This document shows, in pieces, positions 48,601 to 57,065 of a stretch of DNA of 64,000 nt. Position 1 is the first letter of the stretch. Every line of letters begins with the position of its first letter. The notes beneath the pieces were generated by a model that had not been told where the DNA came from, ran no database searches, and was given only the letters and a program-made list of their open reading frames with translations. The position numbers and the translations under genes were made by a program. Where the stretch lies: positions 6,022,501 through 6,086,500 of the forward strand of contig JAYKKT010000059.1 of the NCBI GenBank assembly GCA_036023115.1. The letters run 5' to 3'. Source of the stretch: Brasenia schreberi (lineage: Eukaryota; Streptophyta; Magnoliopsida; Nymphaeales; Cabombaceae).

Positions 48601-51600
48601 TATGAAGAGTGGTAAATCGGTAGGACCAGATAATATTCCTATAGAAGTTTGGAAAATACTAGGAGAAATAGGACACAAGACTATTTAATGAAATATGAAA
48701 AAACCAAAAGATGCCCGAGGAATGGAGAGCAAGTACACTTATACCCATATATAAGAATAAGGGAGACATTCAAAATTGTGCGAATTATCGAGGTATCAAG
48801 TTAATGAGTCATGAAAGAATTATCGAACATAGGTTAAGACAAGTATCAAGTACAACAGAGAACCAATTTGGATTTATGCCAGACAGATTTACTATTGAAG
48901 CGATTCACCTTTTGAGACGTCTTATGGAACATTTTAGAGCAAAAAAGAAAGACCTTCACATGATATTTATTGATCTAGAAAAAGCTTATGATAGGGTACC
49001 GAGGGAGGTTCTTTGGAGAACTTTGGAAAAAAGAGGTATCCCATTGACATATATTAACCTTATAAGAGACATGTACGATGGTGCAAAAACATGTGTGAGG
49101 ACTCATGAAGGAACGACATACTTCTTTGAAGTTAATATTGGGTTACATCAAGGATCAACTTTAAGTCCATACTTATTTGTAATGGTGATGGATGAGTTAA
49201 CAAAACATATTCAAGATGAAGTACCTTGGTGTATGTTATTTGCAGATGACATTGTATTAGTGGAGGAGTCTAAGGAAAAAGTTAATAGAAAATTGGAACT
49301 ATAGAGAGAAACATTAGAAAGCAAAGGCCTCCGACTTAGTAGAACAAAGACAGAATATATGGAATGTAAGTTTGATTATTTGGCTACTTCAAAGGACATA
49401 GAAGTTAAAATTGGCACACTTTGCATTCCTCAAAAGGAAAGTTTTAAATACCTAGGGTCAATTTTTCAAAGTGATGGAAGAATTGTACACATAGAATTAA
49501 TGCTGGTTGGTTAAAATGGAGAGGAGCATCAGGTATTCTTTGTGATAAGAAGATACCATTAAAATTAAAAGGTAAATATTATAGAGCAGCAATTAGGCCT
49601 GCCATGTTTTATGGTTCTGAGTGTTGGGCAGTTAATCATCAACATGTACAAAAGATGTCTGTGACAAAAATGAAGATGTTGAGATGTATGAGTGGTCATA
49701 CAAGAAAAGACCGTATACATAATGAGGTTATTAGAAACAAATTAGGAGTGGTACCAATAGAGGATAAAATGAGAGAACATCGTTTAAGATGGTTTGGACA
49801 TATAGAAAGAAGATCAAAAGAAGAACCTTTAAGAAGGTTAGAAAAACTAAATTGGGAAAGTATTAAAAGAGGTAGAGGACGACCACAAAAGTATTGGAAA
49901 GATACAATAAAGAATGATCTAGCTTATTGGGAGTTAACTGCTAACATGGCACACGATAGGGATATGTGGAAACAAAGAATCCATGTAGCTGACCCCGTCT
50001 AGTATGGGAAAAGGCTTAGTTGTTGTAGTTGTTGTTGTATTATGAAAGACTAAGAGTTTTTGGATATAGATGTTTTGTGTATACAGATAAAAATGATAAA
50101 CTATCTCTTAGGGTTATTGAATGTGCATTTCTTAGTTATGGCATAGACAAGAAGGGCTTTGATCCCATTGAAGACAAATTATATGTTTCTAAGCATGTAA
50201 ATTTTTTTGAGAATGATGCGTTGTATGGTTTGAAAATGGTATGGTTTGAAACAAGCTCTTAAGGCTTGGTTTGATCGATTTGAAAAATTCATGCATTTGC
50301 ATAGCTATACTTACACTGCCTTGTTTGTACGCAAAACAGAATCATGTATTGTTATTCTATTATTATATGTGGACGATATGATCATCACTAAGAGTGATAA
50401 AGCAGGGATTACAGAGGTTAAATGTTATCTTCACCAAGAATTTGACAAGAAAGACTTAGGCCTTCTTAATAATTTTTTGGGCATTGAAATTACTAAAAAC
50501 AATTGTGGGTATTTTATGTCTCAGACAAAATTTGCAAATGATATCATTGAAAGGTCTGGTCTCACAGATACTAAAATAGTAGACACACTAGAAGTTCATA
50601 CAGTGAGTCAATTTCAGCAGGCATACAGGTATCAACTTAGTACCAAAATAGGTACTAAGTTAAGATCCACTGATGGTGAAAAATTAGTTGATCCCACCCC
50701 GTACAGACAACTCATAGGTGCTCTTACCTATCTCACTATTATCAGACCAGATATTTCTCATGCAGTTCATACAATGAGTCAATTTCAGCAGGCATCAACT
50801 TCTGTTCATATGAGTATTGTTTTACGCATCATTCGATATGTTAGAAATACTTCTAACAAGGGGGTTATCTTAACTTCATCTTTTGATTTATCTGTATATA
50901 CGAATGTTGATTGGGGTGGAGATGTCAACAATAGACACTCTACGACTGATTTTTGTGTTTTTCTAGGTGAATCACTTATCTCTTGGAAGTTTAAGAAGCA
51001 ATAGAAAGTGTCGCTCTCATCCACAGAAGCTGAATATTGAGTCATGGCTACTGCGGCTACGAAGATCTCTTGGATCACAACTATTCTAGGTGATATGGGA
51101 GTTACTTTGCAACATCTGGCCACTATGTATTGTGACAACAAAAGCGTTATGTACATTGCTTCTAACAACACCTTCTATGAAAGGACAAAGCATATTGAGA
51201 TGAACTGCTATTTTGTTCATGAAGAATGTTTGAACAAGAAAATAACACTGTGTTATGTTACATCAGAGATGTAGCTAGCTGATTTCTTCACCAAATCTCT
51301 CTTGACCACTCGTTTTCAAATTTTGTTGGACAAACTTTCGGTATATACATCGTAAGTTTGAGGGAGGGTGTTAATTGTAATAGGACTTGCCTAGGCCACT
51401 AGGGCCTGGGGCTAGTCAACTGGCCTCCAACGGCTAGTTAATAGCCGTTATGTTACAGTGTGTTGTGCACAACACAGTTGTTTTCTTTAGTCTTTCTATA
51501 AACACCTCGTATCACTTCCCCTATAAATACCTCACTTCATCGTCAATAAAATTATGCTGTTATCTTACAACTTTTGGCTTGTGTTTGGTTTGCTTCCGCT

Positions 51601-54600
51601 CTTTTGATTGCTATATTTGAAGTTTGGCATCTATACTTGGTGACTTTGGAATCTTAGCGATTTGTCGAAGTTGCATCGTGAGCATCAACCTTCGATCATC
51701 AACACTTATTTACACATCCATGGGGCATTCATGAGTCTCGACTTGGTCTTCGTGCGAAGGAGACTCGAGTTCCGCTCGAACATCGGCCATCTTGTCGTCG
51801 ATGCCGACGAAGTGCAACGCACAACCTTGCCTCCATCCCTGTCTGACAAACTATCATCTTTATTATCATTGTCGTTGTTGTCGAAACTCTTCTTGCTCAC
51901 CATCCTCCATCGGCTTCCGTGCTTGTTGGCGGTGCTTCTTCAGACCTTCCAGGAGGGATTCGATGGAGGAGGAGCAACAGAACTTCGCTTTTGGATAGCA
52001 ATTCAGGGCATCCCTTTGGGGTGCATGGCTGAAATAAGGGTTCTTTGTCTTTCATTGCAAGTTTTCAACATCCTTCTCAATACTGATTTCGCTTAAGACT
52101 TGCTCTTCATTTATATGTTTAGGCAAGGGAAGCTGGACAAGTATTCCATGGACATCGGGATTAGAATTGTACTCATGAACTTTTGTAATTAGCTCTTCTT
52201 CTGACATTTCCTCTGCCAGTTCAACAATACATGACTTGATGCCGACCTCAACACATGCTCTCTTCTTCATGTTTACGTAACTTTGAGAGTCTTTCCAAGT
52301 TCCAACAAAGATAACAACAAGCTCAGGTACTTTGTTGTATTTTTTTGAGAGATCAATCACATCCTTGGCAATTTTGCTCCAGATTTTACTAGCTATGGCC
52401 TTTTCGTCAATGATAACACAACCATCTTTGCTACTCTTTTGTTGATCGGACGCCATCCATACTCTGTTCCTCCTCTTCGTTGTCGGACTCCCAACTTCTC
52501 GACCTGTGGAAACATTTCTCTCGGGGACTGGGGACGCTTCTCTCCTCCTCACCGGTGACGCGCTTCTCCTGTTAGACAAATCTTTCCTCTTCCTGTAGAC
52601 TGGAGTATGTCGGAGAAGCTACTGTACTTCTATTGCATTGTTGTCATCCGTCACCGCCATCAATGCTTTCTTCCTCTGTTTTCTTTTACAAGGGGGCTTC
52701 TTTGGCGCTCAGGGAGCCTGCTTCTTCGACTCTTTGTAATCCGGCTTTATCGGCGCTACATTCTCGGTTGGTTTTATGGAGAGATGGCTCGCAGAATCTC
52801 GGATAGGACCTCCTTCACCTTCTCCTCCTCCGGTGGGTTCCTCGACATCGGGTCGAGTTCATGCGCTTGCTTCTTGCCTGAGGGGTGTTTGGGATTCTTG
52901 GATTGCTTGGTCATGCTCATGCAAGTTCCCATCAAGGAGGTGTATCTAGGAAGTGGATTTCGGGATCTCACATGGCTCTACGTTGCACTTGTTTTGGGGC
53001 ACATATTCACAAATGGGAGATGATGCATTCTTGCAAAGACGCTTTGTTGTGCTGGAGAACAATGATGATCGTTAAATTCTCTTTGATACCATGTTAAAAC
53101 ATCGCAATGCCACACGAGGGAGAAGATTACAAGAGAGGGAGAAGAGGAAAGGAGGGAAACAGAGGGTTGTCCCTCCATCTCTCTCTTCTATTACGTAAAA
53201 CCCTTAAACCTAATACAAACCGTTCAGTCCTTATATAGTGGATTGTTAAACATAAATTGACCAAACTATCCTTAGTCATAAGGACTATTACAATAATACC
53301 TAAAATCTCCATAATTATATTCTTCAACAATAGTTGCTATATCTAGCTACAAATATTTTGTTACTTTTGTGGATAAGGTTCACAATGGTTTACTTCATGA
53401 AAAATAAAAATGAAGTTTCGGTTATATTTTTCATGCTTCATAAGTTTATGACAACTCATTTTCAGCATTCTATTAAGTGTATTAGATCAAATAATGGTGG
53501 AGAATTCGATGAAATTGTTTTGAAAAATTATCTAAAAAATCATAGTATAATCCACTTCTCCCGAATGGAGTGATAGAAAGGAAAAATCACCACATTTTAG
53601 AGACAATAATAGCCTTACTAATCAAAAGTAATGCTCTTAAGATATATTGGAGCGATGTTGTTTTGATGATCATTTATCTTATAAACACATTTGTACTACA
53701 AGGAAGGATTCCACTATAGGTACTGATGCTTAAAAAAGAAACTCTTCAATATCCCTCTCATAATATTTGAGTTATTTGTTATGATCATGACCATTGCGAA
53801 CATAGAGATAAGCTGAATTCAAAAGCTATTAAGTGTATTTTTCTTGAATATTCATCTACACAAAAGGGTACTTCCATTATGATCCCAGTAGGAGGAGAGT
53901 ACATGTATCAATGGATGCAACCTTTTTGAAGATTTCATCTATGATAGCAAAGGAGAGAAACTACTCACATGAGACTAAGATTTGTGTGTCACACCTATTA
54001 ATCCTAGAACAGAAGAAGAAAGTGAGGATAAACCACAACAAGAAGAGTTGGAATAAGAAAATCAGAATAAGTGTGAATTGTAAGTGTATAGCAGACGGTA
54101 CAAGAATGTTCCAAGGGAAATGGATGTACCCTACAAGAATGTTCTAAGGGAAATCGTGAAGCCTACTATACCCCAAGAAGATGACCTCTCGTCCGATCCG
54201 CAGTTGCTTGGCTATGTGCCTGAACATTCTATTACATTACCAGCTGAAAATGAATTGAATGTTCCCATCCTTTTAACAAAAGGAAAGAGATCTTGCTTCT
54301 ATCCTATATTCCAATGCATATCTTATCATGATACATCAAATAACTTTAATATGTTTGCTCTTAATTCTTATCTTATTCCGGTGCCAAGAAATTATGAGCA
54401 GGCCAAGGGCTCCAAACAATGAAAAGAAGCTACGGGGACTAAGATTCTTTTTTGGAGAAGAACAACACTTAGGGGATTGTGAAACTACTTCCTAGAAGAA
54501 AATCAGATGCAAATGTGTATACACTATTAAGTATAGAACTGATAACATTATTGAGAGATATAAAGCACGGTTAGTCGCCAGAGGTTACAATCATCGTAGA

Positions 54601-57065
54601 TTATACTGAGATTTTTGCACAGGTAGCAAAAATGACTATTATCAGAGTTATTATTAAATATAGTTGCTAATAAAGGATGGAAACTTTGGCAACTGGATGT
54701 TAAAAATATATTTCTCAAAGAATACCCGAATGAAGAAATTTATGTGGATTTACCGTCTAATTCTTATTACAGATTTACGGAAGTGTATATAAACTCAGGA
54801 AGGTTATATATGGACCAAAACAATCACCTAGGTTTGAATGGTGTTACCAATCATGTTTATAAGAAGTGTAAGGAAGGATAATGGTATTTGTGTCTTAGTA
54901 GTTTATATGGATGATATTATTATCAATGGAGATAATGATAATGAAATCAAGTAACTAAAGGAACAACTGCAAAATTTGTTTAATATGAAGGATCTTGGAT
55001 CGTTCATTATTTCTTGGGATTTGAAGTATTGAGGAATTCACGGGGCTTATTCCTAGCTGAAAGGAAATATACTCGGAATCTACTGAAGGATACTCACATG
55101 TTAGAGTGTAAGCCTACATACATGCCCATGGACAGTAGCTTGAAATTAAGTGTTAGTATCGATGAATAGTTACGGGAGCCCGAAGAATATCAAAAGTTAG
55201 TGGGATGACTTTTATATATTTGACGATTACACGCCCAAATATTTTGTATGTTAAGTATGGTAAGTCGGTTTATGTAATGTCCTACCAGATTTCATATGAA
55301 CGTTGTGAGACAAATATTAATATACTTGAAGCACACTCTAGGAAATGACCTCTTGTATACAGTTTATGATAATTTTAACGTGATGTGGAGGTATTTATAG
55401 TTGCAGATTGTGAAGGCTCTGTTGATGATAGACGGTTGACCTCAAGATATCTAATGATGGTTGACCTCAACGTGATGTGGAGGTATTTACAGTTGCAGAG
55501 TACAGAGTGACAATGGTTGGAGTCAGTGAAGCAATCTGGCTAAAATCTTGACTACAAGAACTTGGCACCCACCTTAAAGGGCCAATCTTATTCTATTGTG
55601 ATAATCAGGTTGTAATCCAAATAGCTACAAATCCAGTATGTCATGAGAGAATAAAGCATATTTAAACAAATTATCACTTCATAAGAGATACATTAAAGTC
55701 TGGAATCATTGACATGATATATGTTCGATGAACAATATGCTGATTTCTTAATCAAAGCCTTAGGGAAAGGAAGACTCGAAAAACTCTTTAGGAAGTTAGG
55801 GACTCAAAGTATCTTTGTCCCAACTTTAGGGGAGTGCTAGAATGAGTCTGTATTAGTCTTTATGGGTTATGTATTGAATTAGTCTTGTTTTCTTTGAATT
55901 TGTTTTTAAAGGTACTTTAAATTAGGAGCCACTTAATAAGGGCATTTTCGTCTTTTTCTTTTATATCTTGTATTATAAAACTTAGTGGTCAGTCGACCAC
56001 AATAATAAGAAAGAAAAAGGGAGAGAGGGGCTGCTGGCCTCGAAAGGGAGGCTGAAACCCTATTTTGCAATTCTTTGTTTGCTTGATTCACATCTATTCT
56101 CTTGTGAATGGTGATTATTCTACACAAGTATGCAATCGAGGAGCAAAGGAGTATTTAGTATTAAAAACCATCATAAAACGGATGAAGGGGGCATGCTAGT
56201 TGTATACCTATGTCATAGATAATTGGACTGCCTTAATTTCTCAAGCTTCGCCATGGGTGAGCATGCACCTTCAAGAGTGATCTCTTGAGCATATTATTCA
56301 TGGAAAAGCAAAAATATTTCTCATCATTCCTTCCTCTCTCTGATTTGTAGTGTTTTTTTTTTCAGTACTTGAACTTCAAAGAACGTGATTAGAAATGACA
56401 TTTTTAAGTTATAATTGCCATAGTGCGTGGAGGGAAGGGGCTTGCATGGAAAGATGCCTTAAAGCCCTGATATCATCTGATCGGGATCATGTAACGTCTT
56501 TGCAACTGCTGTTACCTGTCAGCCTCAGCGCGGCACACATTTTTTCTTGACTGGAGCACATGACATATTGTTAACGGCATTCAGAAAACTGAAATTGAAT
56601 TTGAGATTGTGAGGGAGTTCAGTTTTATTTGCAAGAACCCCTGTTTACTGTGAATATGCAGATATTACTTGTTTATGTCAAAATAGATGCTTATTACTTG
56701 AGGCTGATGGAATAATTTGGTGATTGGCAGGGAACGTCATTAGCCTCCACTCTGTCAATGAGCTAGCGGCCAAGTTTAGTGCCGCGGAAACTCTATCACG
56801 GCTAGTGGTTCTGTACTTCACTGCCACATGGTGCGGCCCCTGCCGGCTTATTTCACCTGTTTACATTGAGCTGGCTAAGAAACATCCTGAAGTGGTGTTT
56901 CTCAAGGTTGACATCGATGAGCTTAGAGAGGCTGCAGCACAGTATAATATAAACAGTGTCCCTACATTCTTCTTGTTGAGAAATGGTAAGGAGCTTGACA
57001 AAGTTGTCGGTGCCGATAAGAGAGAGCTCGAGAGAAAGATCGCTCTGCATGCAAGTAGTATGTGA
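30663..57065 (+). CDS. TDX: TPR repeat-containing thioredoxin TDX (Hsp70-interacting)
   Basis: Ten exons join in frame: 30663-30775, 30895-30931, 33907-34041, 34122-34209, 34295-34375, 34475-34539, 34646-34786, 34869-34955, 35599-35647 and 56731-57065. They total 1131 nt, or 376 residues, against about 380 in Arabidopsis TDX. Residues 1-45 are the Hip N-terminal dimerisation domain. The acidic [20 protein letters not shown] precedes MGD at 96. TPR repeats span about 110-220 ([36 protein letters not shown]), followed by a basic helix ([20 protein letters not shown]). The thioredoxin domain, 266-376, has active site W299-C-G-P-C303 and [15 protein letters not shown] acts in the cytosol as a disulfide reductase and chaperone that binds Hsp70 through its TPRs. 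All key residues are intact. Intron 4 has a GC donor, and intron 9 is 21.1 kb of nested retrotransposons. A shorter, TPR-only product is possible if intron 9 is not spliced. Confidence 0.95.
30932..33906 (+). other. Intron 2 of TDX
   Basis: A 2975-bp GT-AG intron. It contains a 40-base RTE 3'-end relic near 31638-31680 and stretches rich in GGTAC/GTACC words at 31555-31690 and 32900-33005 that may be the ends of a decayed element. The reading frames inside have no recognised product. Confidence 0.75.
31638..31680 (-). mobile_element. RTE LINE extreme 3' end relic
   Basis: The plus strand reads ACAACAAAGCCTTTTCCC and ATACTAGACGGGGTCGGC, the complement of the conserved RTE 3' terminus also seen at 43699 and 49990. 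Only about 40 bases remain. Confidence 0.75.
34210..34294 (+). other. GC-AG intron of TDX (intron 4)
   Basis: Exon 4 must end ...TCAGAAG at 34209 for the frame (S-E-G-R-L-S-K-A) to match TDX relatives. The next bases are GCAAAT, and the acceptor is TTTTTAG at 34294. No GT gives a correct join. GC donors of the form AG|GCAAGT are the known minor class. Confidence 0.85.
34956..35598 (+). other. Intron 8 of TDX
   Basis: GTAAGG donor and ATCATAG acceptor, 643 bp. No feature recognised inside. Confidence 0.8.
36415..36704 (+). repeat. 5' LTR of copia D
   Basis: The second half matches 55900-56124 closely (ATTATAAAACCTAGTGGTCA; GAAAAAGGGAGAGAGGGGCT). The start is inferred from LTR length. Confidence 0.7.
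36900..37860 (+). pseudogene. Copia D gag remnant
   Basis: Decayed gag with a zinc-knuckle trace (plus strand AAGTGCTTCCATTATGGGGA near 37650) after a Gly/Arg-rich stretch. No frame stays open. The coding trace continues at 42832 with protease, which shows that copia E interrupts it. Confidence 0.6.
37861..38291 (-). repeat. 3' LTR of copia E
   Basis: Similar to 42416-42826; starts at 38291 with TGTTAATTGTAATAGG on the minus strand. Confidence 0.9.
38300..39790 (-). pseudogene. Copia E reverse transcriptase-RNase H
   Basis: Minus-strand RT remnant 39769-39509 ([37 protein letters not shown]) ends in a stop. The catalytic [14 protein letters not shown] follows at about 39250, then [12 protein letters not shown] and RNase H segments ([25 protein letters not shown]) to about 38400. 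Stops and a frameshift near 39300 break it. Confidence 0.88.
40100..42330 (-). pseudogene. Copia E gag-protease-integrase
   Basis: Minus strand: gag is broken at 42300-41830 and open at 41832-41545 ([38 protein letters not shown]). A zinc knuckle [14 protein letters not shown] lies near 41500, then LDSG protease and integrase segments down to about 40150. Multiple stops. Confidence 0.85.
42416..42826 (-). repeat. 5' LTR of copia E
   Basis: Adjacent to the primer-binding site (plus strand GGCTCTGATACCA ending at 42415). Confidence 0.9.
42832..43490 (+). pseudogene. Copia D protease and pre-integrase remnant
   Basis: The stretch encodes [18 protein letters not shown] (protease DSG), then [20 protein letters not shown] and [17 protein letters not shown] zinc-binding pre-integrase trace [11 protein letters not shown] follows and the sequence is cut at 43495 by the next insertion. 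Integrase resumes at 53335 ([10 protein letters not shown]). Confidence 0.8.
43496..43698 (-). repeat. 3' LTR of the transcript-carrying element (truncated)
   Basis: Matches 53092-53290 and has an extra GC-rich inverted repeat (GGGCGGCCCTC...GAGGGCTGCCCTC) at about 43570-43602. The last 40 bases of the LTR are missing where the RTE relic begins. Confidence 0.85.
43699..44375 (-). mobile_element. RTE LINE 3' fragment
   Basis: On the minus strand the fragment begins at [20 protein letters not shown] and runs through [20 protein letters not shown] and [16 protein letters not shown] to the GTCTAGTATGGGAAAAGGCT terminus with a GTT-repeat tail. It is 5' truncated and has small internal duplications (near 44240-44270 and 44295-44315). 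The 3' tail abuts the broken LTR. Confidence 0.9.
44376..44618 (-). pseudogene. Captured MSL fragment, distal part, and an unassigned tail
   Basis: On the minus strand, after removal of copia C and one TSD copy, the MSL frame continues from 51720 into 44613 and reads [17 protein letters not shown], matching the VPKSGQLRSGMLGK-type segment of MSL channels. Similarity ends near 44524. The next 150 bases (to 44376) have no recognised product and may be a fourth captured piece. Confidence 0.65.
44619..44979 (+). repeat. 5' LTR of copia C
   Basis: Begins TGCTAATTGTAATAGG (the 3' LTR has TGTTAATTG), ends TTATTTACA, and is followed by the primer-binding site. Confidence 0.9.
45060..47099 (+). pseudogene. 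Copia C gag-protease-integrase (5' part)
   Basis: Gag is broken by stops up to about 45590. An open stretch at 45595-46128 follows ([20 protein letters not shown], zinc knuckle [14 protein letters not shown]). The next frame, 46125-47115, has [76 protein letters not shown] and [15 protein letters not shown]. It is cut at 47115 in the NISPYYERL segment by the LINE. Confidence 0.9.
47233..48213 (+). pseudogene. RTE endonuclease domain
   Basis: AP-like endonuclease (exonuclease-endonuclease-phosphatase fold) with [13 protein letters not shown] near the N-terminus, [13 protein letters not shown] in the middle and [15 protein letters not shown] toward the end, the expected catalytic set. In-frame codons continue upstream of the ATG ([20 protein letters not shown] start), so the true start may be earlier. 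The frame ends at 48213 by a frameshift. Confidence 0.9.
48220..50002 (+). pseudogene. RTE reverse transcriptase and C-terminal region
   Basis: Successive open pieces lie at 48276-48545, 48711-49304 and 49604-50002. The RT core has [50 protein letters not shown] and the catalytic [11 protein letters not shown]. The C-terminus has [12 protein letters not shown] and [18 protein letters not shown], characteristic of plant RTE. Frameshifts near 48315, 48550, 48690 and 49300 and a small deletion near 49490 disable it. Confidence 0.9.
50038..51368 (+). pseudogene. Copia C integrase end, reverse transcriptase-RNase H (3' part)
   Basis: The frame resumes after the LINE with [21 protein letters not shown] deletion near 50235 removes the first part of RT. 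The catalytic [16 protein letters not shown] and the [15 protein letters not shown] segment follow. A local duplication at about 50595-50650 repeats HTVSQFQQA. RNase H segments are [15 protein letters not shown] and [13 protein letters not shown], with stops near 51004, 51040 and 51274. Confidence 0.88.
51369..51714 (+). repeat. 3' LTR of copia C
   Basis: Starts TGTTAATTGTAATAGG after the polypurine tract and ends TATTTACA. Confidence 0.92.
51720..51903 (-). pseudogene. Captured fragment of an MSL mechanosensitive channel
   Basis: The minus-strand frame starts [15 protein letters not shown] and reads [12 protein letters not shown] and then [15 protein letters not shown]. The order matches the cytosolic N-terminal region of plant MSL proteins ([28 protein letters not shown] in relatives), which lies before the membrane helices. 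The frame continues on the far side of copia C at 44613. No pore helix is present. The fragment is intronless and lies in the element's sense direction. MSL proteins are membrane-tension-gated channels; this piece alone could not form one. Confidence 0.75.
51987..52456 (-). pseudogene. Captured FolD (methylene-THF dehydrogenase/cyclohydrolase) N-terminal fragment
   Basis: The minus strand reads [60 protein letters not shown] and [20 protein letters not shown], then ISIEKDV. This is the cytosolic FolD catalytic half; SYVxxK contains the active-site Tyr and Lys. At about 52058 a deletion of about 25 bases and a frame change lead to [20 protein letters not shown] in another frame; similarity ends near 51987. 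The NADP-binding half is absent. FolD makes 10-formyl-THF from methylene-THF and normally has introns; this copy has none, so it derives from mRNA. The open frame continues upstream in frame into the SR-rich piece at 52579. Confidence 0.9.
52457..52932 (-). pseudogene. Captured fragment of an MGTCMS-type small plant protein
   Basis: The minus strand begins [17 protein letters not shown], an N-myristoylation-like start, and continues [20 protein letters not shown] before a stop at about 52774. After a frame-scrambled middle, [20 protein letters not shown] lies at 52570-52500. The combination of MGxCxS start, [11 protein letters not shown] and a basic SPVRRR tail resembles a plant family of unknown function that I recall only in outline. 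The last part is open in frame with the FolD fragment (52579-52052, 175 codons), a chimeric reading frame. Confidence 0.5.
52933..53091 (-). other. Leader of the transcript-carrying element, with primer-binding site
   Basis: On the minus strand the LTR is followed at 53091 by TGGTATCAAAGAG, complementary to initiator tRNA-Met at its first eight bases. About 140 bases without a recognised gene precede the MGTCMS start. Confidence 0.7.
53092..53329 (-). repeat. 5' LTR of the transcript-carrying element
   Basis: 238 bp, TG...CA ends on the minus strand; flanked by TSD ATAGT at 53330-53334. Confidence 0.9.
53335..55834 (+). pseudogene. Copia D integrase-RT-RNase H remnant
   Basis: Integrase resumes as [10 protein letters not shown] and [22 protein letters not shown] traces are [13 protein letters not shown] near 54560, WQLDVKNIF near 54690 and the catalytic [12 protein letters not shown] near 54900. 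RNase H traces ([21 protein letters not shown]) lie at 55400-55640. A local duplication of GGTTGACCTCA...AACGTGATGTGGAGGTATTTA lies near 55375-55495. Stops and frameshifts are frequent. Confidence 0.8.
55835..56124 (+). repeat. 3' LTR of copia D
   Basis: Begins TGCTAGAATGAG after TTTAGGGGAG and ends GATTATTCTACA. Confidence 0.85.

Larger units (their letters stand above)
47116..50037 (+). mobile_element. RTE-type LINE, near full length, nested in copia C
   Basis: A 16-bp TSD, TATTATGAAAGACTAA, lies at 47100-47115 and 50038-50053. The 5' end carries GTCGGTCCCAAGCCCGGAT, a sequence typical of plant RTE 5' ends. The 3' end is GTCTAGTATGGGAAAAGGCT followed by a GTT-repeat tail instead of poly(A). 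The length of 2.9 kb is near the usual 3.2 kb. It encodes endonuclease and reverse transcriptase with several frameshifts. Confidence 0.95.
44619..51714 (+). mobile_element. Copia C, LTR retrotransposon (interrupted by an RTE LINE)
   Basis: LTRs lie at 44619-44979 and 51369-51714. The primer-binding site TGGTATTAGAGCC follows the first and a GTTTGAGGGAGGG tract precedes the second. A perfect TSD CATCC is at 44614-44618 and 51715-51719. The gag-pol interior is related to copia B. An RTE element splits the integrase at 47116-50037. Confidence 0.95.
43496..53329 (-). mobile_element. Non-autonomous LTR retrotransposon carrying fragments of three host transcripts
   Basis: The minus-strand element has its 5' LTR at 53092-53329, beginning TGTTGAAGAATATA and ending TTTTAACA, then a primer-binding site TGGTATCAAAGAG. 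Its truncated 3' LTR is 43496-43698. A perfect TSD ATAGT flanks it (43491-43495 and 53330-53334) and splits the copia D integrase. Without copia C (44619-51714) and the RTE piece (43699-44375) it is about 2.05 kb. The interior has no gag-pol. It carries intronless fragments of an MGTCMS-type protein, FolD and an MSL channel, in that order and all in the element's sense. Maize Bs1 is a known precedent for host-transcript capture by an LTR element. Confidence 0.85.
36415..56124 (+). mobile_element. Copia D, outermost LTR retrotransposon of the TDX intron nest
   Basis: The 3' LTR is 55835-56124 and begins TGCTAGAATGAG. The 5' LTR ends at 36704 and should start near 36415, where its first part is decayed. 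A primer-binding site TGGTATAAGAGC follows the 5' LTR. Copia D coding remnants occur at 36900-37860, 42830-43490 and 53335-55800, in the order gag, protease/pre-integrase, integrase-RT-RNase H. They are interrupted by copia E and by the transcript-carrying element. Gene and element run in the same direction. Confidence 0.85.
35648..56730 (+). other. 21.1-kb intron 9 of TDX
   Basis: Donor GATG|GTACAA at 35647/35648 and acceptor TTGGCAG at 56730 join codon G266 across the intron. About 35648-36414 and 56125-56730 hold no recognised feature. The rest is copia D with everything inserted in it. Confidence 0.9.

Noticed and set aside
52052..52579. A functional FolD gene
   Set aside because: It lacks the NADP-binding half, has a deletion and frame change near 52058, and lies inside an LTR element.
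56724..57065. A stand-alone h-type thioredoxin gene
   Set aside because: The apparent start lies upstream of a clear TTGGCAG acceptor, and joining to exon 9 at 35647 restores the exact TDX order and length.
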